Origin: Argyresthia goedartella
Taxonomy: Eukaryota; Arthropoda; Insecta; Lepidoptera; Argyresthiidae
Direction of reading: 5' to 3'
Length of the DNA stretch: 64,000 nucleotides
NCBI GenBank assembly: GCA_949825045.1
Contig: OX463832.1
Span: 19,276,552 to 19,340,551 of the forward strand
The notes under the pieces were generated by a model that was given only the letters and a program-made list of their open reading frames with translations, was not told the origin of the DNA and did no database searches. Numbering within the stretch: the stretch's first letter is position 1; each line of letters opens with the position of its first letter. A program made the translations under genes and the position numbers. This document shows, piece by piece, positions 39,701 to 53,900 of the stretch.

Positions 39701-42700
39701 AAAATATCGTGATAGATTCAAAGGTCCTGTACCCCATGTTATTCATCCCGAAGAATCATAAGCTCTCTATAACTGTTATATTTAAAATGTAACTTCTAAT
39801 AAGTTTGATTTTAAAATAAGGTCGGTAATTAGCGAAGCGGCCAATTTACATGGGTATCCTATACTTACTATTGCTATATATAAAGTTATTTAGCGCCCTC
39901 AGACGGTTTTCAAAACTTTTTTATGTCCCTGGCTGGGCTTTTAGAAAATAAGAATGTTTTGAGACTTCCAAAAAAAGTAATCTATATTAATTGCAAATGT
40001 TTAAGTTTTCAATGTATAATAAGCCATTTAAATGTTTAATTATATCAACTTCAATCAGCCAACTGGTTGGGACCATCTTACTGCCTTAGTCTGATTGTAA
40101 TTGTATTTGCGCGTATAATGCGTCACTTTCTTTACAATTTAAATTAAATATGTTGATTATAATAATTATGTCGTCTATATAATTACTTGCGTTATAGCGG
40201 AAAGGCGTCTGGCGAACCTCGGACCTCCTTGAGACAAATACGCACGACTACATGCAAATAGCTACGTAGAGTTAGCACAGCTGGACCCATAAAATCATGC
40301 TAACTATAGATACTTTACAAAAGTTTACAATAGTCTCCAGTCTGCGATGATCCGAGACTAATCGGGAGGAGATGCAGATGTAGGTTCGAGTATTCGTACC
40401 TACTCGTATATCTGCATCTTCTACCGTGAATATCCCAAAGACGACTAGAGTATGGTAGAAACTAGTAGAGAATGTTTCTTGTTTGTTTCTTTCCTAACTT
40501 TAAGAACTGTTAAACCTCAATGTTGCAATAAATAATTTGGAATTTGGAGCGTATCAGCGTAAATACGTTTGAATAACTCGTTAGCACGCGTTGCAGCCCA
40601 AACGGATTGATGGATTTTAAACATATTATGAGGATTTACCAGAGATTCGCCTGTCACGTTAGTGCCCTTTATACAGACATACTGGCGGATGGCGTTGTCG
40701 TAACCCGAGCGATAGACAATTGACTGTGCGACCGTCTGATTTGAGTTTCTGGCTGTGCATCTGTTGGCAAATGGCAACACTGCTCATGGAGAACATGGTC
40801 CTTCATGCCGGGTATCAACCAGTGACATACGGACCATATTCTCGGGAGCCTAAGCCGGTTGGATGACTAGGAAAGCCGATTCTATTGTTTTAACGAATTT
40901 ATATTTCGGGTAGTCGCATTCAATAAGAAAGATGGGGGCAAGCGGAAGTATACAATTATAAAAACCAGCCAAGTGCTCGTCGGACTTGCGCACCAAGGGT
41001 ACAAATAGCATTTTATTTTATATAGGAACTTCAACTTTACGGTTTTAGGATTTTTCTCTGTGATTGTACTATAAAACCTTGCTTCGTGTCAAGTTTTATG
41101 ATTCTAGTCCCCCAAAAGTAATATAACTAAATCTTATGTTGCCATTTTGCCAATAGCATCCGAAAATCGTTGTGTATTCTAAATCGTGTAAGCCTTTCGC
41201 ACCATATTCAGCCAATATTATAACATCCTGTATCGGCACTCGGAGACATATTTACTTTCTGCGATAATGAATGGTGTTATGCCAAGCCAGGTGAATCAAC
41301 CACTCTACGTAGCTTCACAAAAAACAAAGACTACCGTTTTGTTATTTCCTTTACGTCAGTCTGTTGAAAGCGGAAGCTCTATTTCGGTAAAACGCTCTGG
41401 TCATCTGTGGGGCCATAAAATGGCCTGCGATTTTGATAAAGCTTGCTAATAAAGTTCAAAACTTATGAAAAATAAAACCGGATTCCGGGCGCTCTCACAG
41501 ACGAAGGTTTCATTCATTACAGTTGGTGCGTGAAAAAATATTGAAATTGTTAGCAAAAAATATTGAAAATTAAGGGGATATGTTACATTTCCCTTAAGGC
41601 TTGCATAGTCAATAAAAAAAAAACGTATGTTCGTGACGGACATTTAAACGAACAAAATGCCAAGAAAAATATCATGCAGCATTTTGTCCTAATCATGAAG
41701 AATTACGTTTGCGAGATATTTCCTTTTCAACCGTGTGTAAAATACAGTGTAAAATAGGTGGTGTAATCTTAAAATAGAATAGGAACTTAGTTACCCTTTT
41801 CGGGTATTGCAGTATACTTAGGTAAAATTATAATCTAAGTACTTATTACGTTTACATTAACAATATTAATTGTAGACTAGGTACAAAATACATATCTATA
41901 TAGCAGGGCTTACAACTCTTACACAATGAAAATAAACTATAGCATATTAAATAACCAGGTATAGTTTATGGTAGTGTATTTGTAATTAGAAGAAATTTGT
42001 CATTTGGGTAATAGAAATTTGTTTGTAAATATTATTTAAGTTGCTTAGAGAACAGTGATTCAGAATTTAAATGTACTATTGTTTTGGTAGTTTGTTATAA
42101 ATCTTTATTGCCATGTAATAACGACTGCAGTTTAGCAATTTTATTCGGTATGTAAGCAAATATCTTCTTCTTCTTCTTCTTCAGCATTTCACCGTCCACC
42201 GTTGGACATATGCCTCCTCAGTTGTCCTCCATCTTGTGCGGTCCGCGGCCATTCTCGTCCAGGATAGGCCGGCCGTGATCTTTATGTCGTCGGACCACCG
42301 TGTCACAGGTTTTCCAACGCTTCTTTTTCCTGTGCGGGGTCTCCAGAACAAAACTTTAGAGCTCCATCTTCCGTCATTTCTGCGACAGATGTGTCCAGCC
42401 CATTGCCATTTAAGTCGCGCGACTCGTTTTCCTATATCGGTAACTTTAGTGCGTTGGCGGATGAGCTCGTTTCTTATCATGTCGCGGCGGGACACTCCGA
42501 GTATCGACCTTTCCATCGCTCTTTGTGTGACTCTAAGTTTGTTCATCATCCCGGCAGTAAGCGTCCATGTCTCGCAAGCGTAAGTCATCACCGGGAGAAC
42601 ACACTGGTTATAGACTCTAGTCTTCAGCGATTGAGGGATCTTGGAGTGGAAGACGTCTTTGAGCTTTCCGAATGCTCCCCAAGAAAGCTGGATTCTTCGG

Positions 42701-45700
42701 TCAATCTCGCGATCCAGCGAGTCCCGTCCCAGTCTGATGATCTGCCCTAGGTAGTTATACTCCTCCACTTGCTCTATCACTCGGCCGTCTACTGTGATCG
42801 GATCTTGGGACATATCGGTCGTGCCCATAACCTTAGTCTTGTCCGAATTCATTTTAAGCCCTACCCGGATAGATGCGTGGCACAGATCGTTGAGCATCTT
42901 TCCCAGTTCTGTGGGGGTTTCAGCCAGTATGACGATGTCGTCTGCAAATCGGAGGTGATTCAGGTGCTCTCCATCCACATTTATACCCAGTCCATCCCAG
43001 TCAAGGGTTTTGAAGATATCTTCTAGTGCGTTAGTCCAGAGCTTCGGAGATATGACATCTCCTTGGCGTACGCCTCTTTTGACTGGAACAGTCGTTGTGG
43101 AGCCTTGTATTTGCACTGTCATCGTAGCAGAATTGTAGAGGCTCGTCAGAAGCTGGATGTATCGCTGGTCGACCTGACATCGCTGCAGAGACTGCACAAT
43201 AGCCCAGTGTTCCACGGAGTCGAACGCTTTCTCATAGTATATAAAGGCAAGGTAAAGTGGTTTGTTGTATTCTTGCGTCTTCTGTATCACTTGCCTTATC
43301 GTGAATATGTGGTCAATGGTACCAAAACCTCCCCTGAACCCCGCTTGCTCCCTTGGTTGGTACTCGTCAAGTCGAGAAGTGATTCTTGTCGTTATGACAC
43401 GAGAGAACACTTTATACACCTGACTGAGCAGTGATATTGGGCGGTAGTTTTTCAGGTTGGTTTTTGAACCTTTTTTGTGGAAGAGAACGACAATACTGTT
43501 GCGCCACTTGGTTGGTACTTCTCCCGTGAAGAGAGCTTCGTTGAAAAGCCATCGTAGCTCTTTTAGCACTGCGCGTCCTCCTGCCTTTAGTAGCTCCGTG
43601 GTTATCCCGTCGTCTCCTGGGGCTTTATACTTCTTAAGCTTTTTCAATGCCATCTTAATCTCATATGAGCTGATTTCGGGCAAGTCTTCAGTATAGTGCC
43701 TTCTTTCTTTATAAGCAAATATAGTTTTTCTCTATTTCTTGTATTCCTGTCATGAATGTATTTTGATCGTAAAAAGAGTTTTTTTGTGTTTATATACAAA
43801 AAAGCTTATATCATGAATGTAGATTGACGGTAAAGTAAGTATGTTATTTTACATATTTGTTTTAAAATGTGATCTGAATGCTTGGCTTTATCTGTTATCC
43901 ATAGAGCTGATCTGCTTCAACGCTGTTTCCCCATAAAATTACTGCTGTTTTTAGAAAATGCCGACCTATGCAGTACTTAGGCACGTGCAAAAATAGAGGC
44001 GGGATTGTGAACTCCAAGATCGGCGGAGTAACATATCACTTGTTAGTCTCATTCCAACTGTTATTTCTTCTTATAACACAAGAAATAAACATTATTACGA
44101 AAATAAATCATTCACGAAAAAATTCGTCAAGAATTGATCATTAAAGTGACAATGTCATGTTGCTCTCGCTAGGTTTATTATCTATTGGTTGTTTTGTATC
44201 TTAACTTCACTACTTATTGCCAAGCTAACACGCAATGAATATTTCACACTTATCTATATATGCATCGAGGTACGGAGGCGAACTGTTACATGCACACAGA
44301 GACGACGTATAGTAATGGGGATAGTGGTAGTAAGAATTATGTTTTTGGATCGATAGAAAAAGTAGATTTTCACCAATTCGAACAAAACCCAATGGGTAAT
44401 CATCTTATATTACTAATCAAAGCTGTAATGGAAATATATACTAATATAAAACTGCATTACTCAGCAAAAAACGCTACGCCTAAATTGTCAAAACGGCAAG
44501 GTCATGTCAATACGTAGTATTGTACTGTAGTGCTCCTAGCACCAATGTCGTACTCCTGAGCACTTCTCAGGAATTATAAAGACTTGTATTTTGTTGGCTT
44601 GTGTTTTATTTTATTTATCATGAATAGTTTATTTACACTTTGTATAAAAGGGATCCACAACTGGCTCGATAGCCATTACTCTAATCCTCACTATAATTTA
44701 GCTCAGTCACTGGCCGAAGCCTACGGTGAAGTGTGTCACATTCAATAACAAAACCAAACTACACTTAAGGTGTAGGCTATGCACCTTAAAAAACTTAAAT
44801 TATAACACCCTATGATCCCATCATACAATTATTCGCGGCTTAACACTAACCTACCTAACGCTAGAAAACTCTCAATTACAATACGAAGGCAAACAGCTGA
44901 ATCTAGCTAAGATTTAGCTTCTCGAATGGTTATCATTCGACAAACTTTCTGACAGTAAAAACTAGCGAAAAACTTATCAGACAACCATAATACCTCCGTT
45001 CCTAAAATTAACATAACTCGATCTTTGCATAGACAATTGTGAACACATTGTAAACTCTTTCCACCGAATGGAAATATTTCAAAAATTAACGCAGGCAAAG
45101 ATCAAAGAAAAAAAAATATCTTTTCAAATATAGGAAATGTCAACCATATTAACAGGATTAATCTACAGAACCGTATTACTAAGCCACAGCCTAAGAATGA
45201 GTTCATTAAAATTCGTTCTAATAATACGATGAAATCAACTAGCTTTAAAACCGATACTACAATTTACAATCATCCTAAATAATCCATTGGAATTCAGTAA
45301 ACTATCTTTTACTATTAACAGTTTAAGATAATCGCCGTGAGTTGCAACCAATTACCCAAGTAAAGACACTACAAAGAAAAGTCGAATGTGTATCGAATAC
45401 CCGAGTTATCCCACATCAGAAATTACTTTCATTGAGAAACCTTCGTTACCAACTTCGTTATACAACCCATAGTCTCCCCTTACCAAATCATCCCAACTCT
45501 ATACTTTAAGAACGCGGGAACCAAAACAGAACCCTATGACGAATAGCTATTGCCTCGTCATACTGCCCTCAAAGATAAAACCAGGCGATCGGTTCAAACA
45601 ATTATTCGAACTGTCGTTTATAAAAGTTTCTCATATAAAGGTAATCTACCACGGAAATCTAGTATGTTACAGATATTTCTTGGGTCTTTGGTGTACGGTC

Positions 45701-48700
45701 CCATCAGACATCATAGTTCAGCAACAACATGAAAAGAAACACCGGTTAATAAACAATTCATAACACTACCGCATACACAAACCACAAACCATCAACCGGT
45801 ATAAAATTGTATTATACTCCTAATGTATAATTATTTAATATCCTAATGTTCCTATCCTAATCCTATAATTATTTAATGTCCTAATGTATAATTATTTAAT
45901 ATCAGACGAACCCCTCAACGCAGCACAAAGCATTTTAAACGATTTGTGTTAACAATAACGCCCCGTGACCGTGAGTTCAGACGACGAATCAGCACCTTAG
46001 ACCTCCCAACGATCTCAATGACCTTGTATGGTCTTTGATACAGACGTGCCAACTTCATAGATCTTCCCGTTATCCGCCTTGGTATGTATAACAAAACTAA
46101 GTCATTCACCCGGAACGATCTGGGTCTTGATCTCATATATTAATACCGCTTTTGTACACGCTGTGCGTTCGCAATATTTCCTAACGCCTTAGTCAGCAGC
46201 CTACCCACACGATTTACCCTTTCATCTATCGTTTCGTCTAAACCAACTGCGTTTAATCCTAATGATCGATCCACCACTGAGCACTGTTCCCTACCAAATA
46301 AAATATTATACGGCGACACTTTCGTTGACGCCTGCACGCTAGTGTTATACGCATGTACTACCAAAGGTAAAACCGAGCACCATTGCCTTTGATTACTACC
46401 TAAATATTTTGATAACATCGAAGTTAACGTTCTATTCATTCGCTCTACCAACCCGTTACTCTGTCTAGTGTTTCCCATATATTAAATGACGCGCTCGAGT
46501 AACTCGCAAAATATCCGAGTGGCCTCCCGGGCTATTGAGAGAATTTATTTCACCCGCAGGTCAGTCTTAAAATTTTTAAAATATTACCTACCTAATTTCC
46601 TTTCTTGACACGGCACGCACGAGGCTATATCACGCTCTATCTCCTTATCGGCTTTCGGCATGAAATATTTCGACCGAAACCTCTTCAACGTCTTTGCGAG
46701 ACCCAAATGACCTCCTGTCCACGCCTCATCGTGTAATTCGTTCATTACATTTTGAAACAAAGATCTAGGCAATACTAATACCTCCCTAATTCCTCCATCT
46801 CTACGTACGCTTTTATATAATAAATTATTTCTCAAACAAAAACCGCTACGCCACGCTTAACCATCTACTACAAAATGAATCGTTCTCTTGATCCGCCTGT
46901 AACGATTCTACATTGATACTAAAAACTTCCAAACCATCATCATCAGGTTCAGAACGAGAAGAAGACTGAGGTCCTTCTGTTTCCCGTTTCCCCTCTTTCA
47001 TTAGCGGATTCCTACTCAAAAAACTGCCACTACATTACTTTTCCCCGAGCAATGAACTATCTCGAAATCCCATTCTTGTATCGCTAACGCCCATCGCGCT
47101 AACCTACCAGACATATCTTTGTTCGACTGTAACCAACACAACGCGCTATGGTCTGTAACCACCTGAAAATACGATCCCCAAAGATAATGCCTATAGTGCC
47201 TTAACGCCCATACTAACCCCAGACACTCTTTCTCCGTCGTACTAAATTTTTTCTCCGCATCCGTTAACTTCCTAGACGCATAGGCAACCGGGCTCATTTT
47301 TTCAACGCCCTGCATCAATACTGCACCCAACGCCTCGTTAGACGCATCCACATAAACTCTCGTAGTAACCGACTTATCCCCCGAATAACAGGAAAGTATT
47401 GACGCACTACACATAACCTTCTTAATATACTCGAACGAATTCTGCAATTCTTCATTCCATTAAAACTTTACCCCCTTTTTCAATAATTTTGTGAGAGGTA
47501 ACGATATTCTCGCAAAATTCGATACAAATTTTCTATAGTAACAAAATAAACCTAATAATTGTTTCACATCCTTCGTAGATGTGGGAGCTGGAACCTGTTG
47601 CATAGCCTTCAGCTTTTTCTCACTAGGTTTTACTCCTTCATTCGAGATTAGATAACCTAGCATCTCAATCTCGCAAAAACCGAATTTACATTTGGATGGC
47701 TTGAAGGTCAAGTTCGCTTCTCTAAACCGCCCAAAAACTTTCTGCAACGTATCGGTAAACTCCTCGAACGTTCTACCATACACAATTACATTGTCTACGT
47801 AAACCATAACCCCTTTAAATCTTAATTCCGCTAAAACTTTATCCATCATCCGTTGGAAAACCGCTTGACTCGTTGCCAAACCGAATGGAACAACATTAAA
47901 TTCATAAAGACCCGTGGTCGTGACGAAAGCCGTTTTATGCCTACCTTCCGTAATAACCGTCTGCCAATAACCTGAATTGAGATCTAACTCCGCAAAATAC
48001 TTGGCCCCGGCCAAACTATCGACAATGTCTTCTATCCGCGGAATAGGATAATTATCCCTACAAATTTTCTTATTTAATTTCCGATAATCTACAGAAAACC
48101 TCCATGAATCATCGGGCTTTTTAATTAATACAACGGGCGCAGCATAAGAACTAGTGGATTCCCTAATAACACCTAGTTTCAACATCTCCGCGACCTGCTC
48201 CTCAATAATTTCCCGTTGCACCGGCGACACGCGATACGGGTGACAATGAACCAGCTCTTCATCATAAGTCTTAATATCGACCGACACTATCTCCGACCTA
48301 CCTAACTGGTCAGTTGTAAACGCAAATCTATCCGCATTCCTATCCAACAACGCCAATAATACCCGCTTATCATTCTCACATAAATCCTCATTTACGATAA
48401 ACCGTTTATCTTCTACCCCAAACGCAAATTCGCACGAATCCGATAACCCCGAGAAATAAACGTAATCGCCCTTTCTTAGCTCCTGAAAGTCGATAGAATT
48501 TATCACGTCACGATCCTCGATAACCGTGGTTTCCCCGAAGTTCACTTGTTTCCTTCTAGAACTGTCTAGAAAGTCCGACCCTATCTTTTGTTTTGAAAGA
48601 ATCCCTACGCACATGACATTTCGTTTTACCGGCGTCGTGTTTTGTTTCGTATGGAAATTATTGAAAAACGGTATTTTTCCCTGGAAAAAACACATACACG

Positions 48701-50897
48701 AATGAACAAAATCAATATTCATACCGTTCTTTATTAAAAAATCCACCCTAAAATAATGCTACAATTCAAATCAGTTACTACTAAAAATTCCTGTGAAAAT
48801 AATGTGTGAGAAGCTAAAATTGTCCAAACTAAAATCTATAACACATTTCCCTACAATTTGCAGCAAACTTCCATTTACCGCCTTAACCCGTCTCTTCTCT
48901 TCTTGCATACATCTCGAACCCACTTGACCCGCAATGGCTGGGCTGATGCATGAAGCTGTAGCTCCTGTATCTAAAAGAGCTACCACATTTACTCCAGATG
49001 CATTTAATAAAACTAATGGTCTGACCTGCTGATCCGCCTCGACTGCGACGATCTTCCTTATTGGTTGTTTCGCTTCTGTGCTACGCTGCTGAGGTCGTCT
49101 GAGGCCCTCATTCCACAGGTCAGCCTGGTCACCGCTATCGGGCTCTAGCGACGACGTGTTGCAAAATCCGCTTGCCTAGGACGCAAATTATAATTATTAG
49201 TACTAGAAACATTCGGATCCCTTTTATACAAAGTGTAAATAAACTATTCATGATAAATAAAATAAAACACAAGCCAACAAAATACAAGTCTTTATAATTC
49301 CTGAGAGGTGCTCAGGAGTACGACATTGGTGCTAGGAGCACTACAGTACTGTACAGGATTTTACAGGAAGGGTATATATGCCAAAATGTGGTTCTTAAGG
49401 ACATCATTCTGAACATTTTTCCCTATTAAAACGATTTGATCAGAGCATCATTATTTTTCACTTTTCAGTACATTTTGGGCCTAGCGGTCAGCTGATTTGT
49501 ATGGGGAAGTAAAAAACAACGTTGCCCTGATCAAATCAGATTCATTGAGAAAGTTGTTCAAAATCATGTCCCAATAAACCCTTTTCGGCTTGTCACACCG
49601 TATGTGTTACAGTCTGTATACATAGTAATAGGTATTTCTTGTAACAGGTCATGTTAACAAACAATGTTTTATTTTATTTATATAACCCGGCATAGCTGTC
49701 TATAAATTATAATCGATCGATGAAACTCGCTGTCCTTGCATTGTCCCAACACTAGCTCGGCTAGCTAGTGTACCTGCGGTAGTGTGGGTGTGTTCGCACG
49801 ATAGGTGCATGACATTGCACTGACCAATAAAAGCGGAGGGATTGATGAATGGAGCGATGTGTGCGTCTTCTTAGTTTTCCGCGACACTGGTTCCGATACA
49901 AGCTTACCACTAAAATTAAACACACTAAAATAGTGATCCTGAATGATTGCCATCTATTATCCACAAGCGGCCGCGCTGGGATAAATAGTATGATTATAGA
50001 GGTCGGAGTAGGTAGATTTATTTTATATACTTGCGTCAAGATATTATAATATGGACATTATAATATAATATTTTATCCATAATATGCTGGAAGTACCGGA
50101 AAAAGTTCCGGGATTGGAATTATGGAATAAAATAAAATAAGAAACATACAGATAAGCTAACAAAATCGTTTATTATATGAATGATTGATTGAATTCAATG
50201 AACAATTATTTTTAATTAAAATAAATTATTTTTAATCCCCATCGGATACAATTTCCATATTTTGGCTTTCAACTTTAATAGAATTAAAATAAATAATCAT
50301 AATTTGTTCAATATTTTCTAATTTTAAAGTATTCCTTTTGACGTCTAATAGCCATTTATACATGGAAAATGATCGTTCAACATCTGTAGACGTCAATGGA
50401 GCAATTTTTACTCATACTGTCAAGCGTCATTTCTAATACAACAGTAAGGGACAAAATACGGTGTAACTATTCCAAGGTATTTTTGTATAAAATAAAATAC
50501 TGATTTCTTTCACCATTAGCTAACACTGGCAGCGTAGATTGATATTATTAATACGTTTTTCACCTTAAACACAAATTGGTGCTTACTTCAAAATTCCGGA
50601 ACAAATATCACAATAAATATAAAGTTCCGGTATTTTGGAGGCATATCCATATTATCCTCTACGTTTGAAGTCAACGACCTTAAATCAATCTACCTACTCC
50701 GACCCCATAATAATATTAGAAGTACTACTTTTGGCCAGGAATGAGCAAATATGTTACGAAGTTTGTAAATAAATGTAGGAGTTGCCAAATTCAGAAGCAC
50801 CCCAATAGGCTTACTAAGGAACCAATGGCTATCACTCTGTAACTACGAATGCTTTCGAGAAAGTAAATTTAGATATAATGGGACCATTAGATGTGGA

Positions 50898-50931
<34 letters not shown>

Positions 50932-53900
50932 ATAGGTTTGAAATACACCTATTATCATTATTATAATAATTCTCTTTACAGAATAAAGATACAGTTTCTA
51001 TATTACTTTACTCCCGAAGATGTCGCTCTCCTTATAATTGCCTCTGGCAAAGTGGTGACCCGACTTCTCAACATCAGCAACCTTCGGTAATAGCAGCATG
51101 GACCCAGCCGCGAAGAAAACTCCGTGTGCTGCCACCTTAGAAGTGCAAGCAAGAAGCACTTCGTCCAAGATTGCCGAGCCCCGACTTCGGTTTGCATACC
51201 TATTTCAAACCACGCTGCAGAACTCCATAATCAAGACCCCACACAAACCAAGACGACATCAAGCAAGCCATGACCGGACCAGATTTGAAAACGGACCAGA
51301 AGCCAAAAGATAAATAATTTCAACAAGATTTCCCGCATCGAACTCAAGATACCGCAAGAACAATGAACTGATAGTCAGCTGACTGCTGATTTATCAAAAT
51401 GGAGCTCGCACCAGCAGAAACGAACGCGTCGGCAAATTCATTCACAGCAAGCAGCTTTTCAAGTTCAAGACATAGGAAGCCGTTCCAGCCCCCAGAAGAG
51501 TATTGAAACATCATCGATGTACCTAATTCAACGAATATTGAAATCATCCAGGAAGAAAATCGCACGAAGAATAATCAAATCACTGAAGAGAATATATATA
51601 TATATATATATTCTTGGAAATAAGACCAGAAGTGATTTTTAAAAAAAAATTTAATCACTACTACCTAAGGAAATTCAACTCAAAATAGAATTATTTGACA
51701 ACAATTTAATTTACACCATTTAACAGTTCATCCAAACGACCAAATTAGAAATTATTACAAACCAAGTAAAGCAATCACAAAATGAACACACAACACTATA
51801 ACCTCACAATTACGTTAACACTAAAATCGATAACCAAACCGGCAGAGTGACGACCTAATAGCACGAAAAACGAAGCGAGAATGTGGCGGTACCGGCGGGG
51901 CATCGCCTTTTATAGTCTCTCCCCTCTACTATTAATCTTCCCTCCAACACGGCCTTTCCTGACGGGAGGCCGTCCTCGGGCTCCTTCCTCTCTAACTGTG
52001 ATGGTCGGTATCCAAGATTGGCATGGAAGATTCTTCGCTGCCGGATGGAGTCTCGGGCGGCATAGCAGATTCCTCCGTCAATCCCTGCATCCCGGACGAT
52101 CCAGGTTGGGGCTCGCTAGCGTCAGTCACCTCGACTACGGGAGGCTGGGTGACGCTCGAGGAGGACTCCTCGCTCTCGTCGTCTGCATCTGCACAGAACA
52201 AAAACCAAAGCACAAAAACTTGTTCACTCAATTCAAAACAAAGTAAGGAAACTACTTAATAGGTAGGTGCGTTAAAACAGCAATACGGTAAGCTAGCTAA
52301 CCTAGCCTAGCCTAAACACAACGGATATAAAACAAACTGATATCTGTACCGATCACCAGGGGCAGTTCCCGTCGGGGGAGTGCCGCCTCACGACTCGTTA
52401 GAGATCTACGCGCACTTACGTGAGACATAACTTTGCGCGTGTGAACCGGTTCCACATAAAAGAATGTTTCAACCCAAACCTTTAATAACCCATGGACAGT
52501 GCTTCCTATACAAGCACCGCACACATACATACACCACGACTCGTCAGAGACCAACCCGTGGCATGACGCTGCGTGTACAAATGCTCCAGGACCACGTATC
52601 TGAGCGTCTCCAAGACAGTGTCCGAGCATACAACGTCAAGCACGTTCCACATACCAGAATCGCATGTCTGAGCGCACTCCAAGACAGCATTCCAGAACAT
52701 AAAACGTACTTTATACTGGAAGTACATCTGTCAGCCAAGACAGCTTACCCAAGTACACGGACTTCAAGATAGAGGCTATCCAGACTGCAAGGTAAAACCT
52801 CCATCGGCTGTGTCCACCCCATGCGTAAACATATCACACTAACAAAAACAACAGGACACCCAAAAAAATACTTTCTTGAGAACATTATCTTTAAGACAGA
52901 CAGAGGCCCTGCATAATAAAAATCACCCAAGGTATCACCAATCGCCGTCTAGATATTTTGATACACACTGCACAGTGATCACCACATATTGTCATAAAGG
53001 TAGTCAGTAAGTCTGTAGTCACACATAAGTAAGAGAATAAGTCTACGAAAGGGATAATTAACAAGATAGGTTAAGGGAGTTTGCAATTATGTACTTTCCT
53101 ATTACAGTGACACACAGTACCATGTGGATCAAAAATCTATGGGCTCTCACATTCGAAGAAAGCGGCACACGTCTCAGAACACCACTCTCCTCGCCAACAC
53201 TGCATAACTTAAGCACATATTTGAGTGCGAGAGTGGCGCCATCTAGCCAGTGTAAACATTGAGCTCCGAATAAATTATTCATTTTAATAACTAAATCTTC
53301 ATAAAATTGTTAGAAATCAGTATTTTTCGGTAAACTATAAACCGATTAAGACGTGGAAGTGTTATCCAGTGCTAAAAATAAGTAGAAACAATAATATAAC
53401 AAGTGCCAATAAATGAATGTACAAAGTGACAATAAAAGCAAAAAACCCTCTATGTTAAACTAGAATAACATAGCAGATTCTCCGCATAACATAAAAGTGA
53501 CAAAAGTGACCAGTGTCATTTATAAGTACAGGATAAATTAACAATTCATCACAATTACATATCATCAAGATAACGGGATCTTAACGGCCAAACATCTCAA
53601 GTGACATCTATCCACAAAAGAAGTAAACTCTGACTAAAGTAATTTACAACAAGTCCCGCAAATTATATCATCACTAAACTACAGACTACGTGGTACTACC
53701 AAATTCCAACAGATGGCGCCAGTGCAGCGAAAGGATACATACCCAACTTTCGCAGCATTTTATATGGCTTCGATGGCGTAAGGTGAAACACCCGTGCTTG
53801 AGACCAAAACGACTCGGGTTCGATTCCTGTCTCCGTGAATCGTAAATACCACTTTTTGTTTCGAATTGTATGACTTATAACGCAGTTGAACATGGATAAT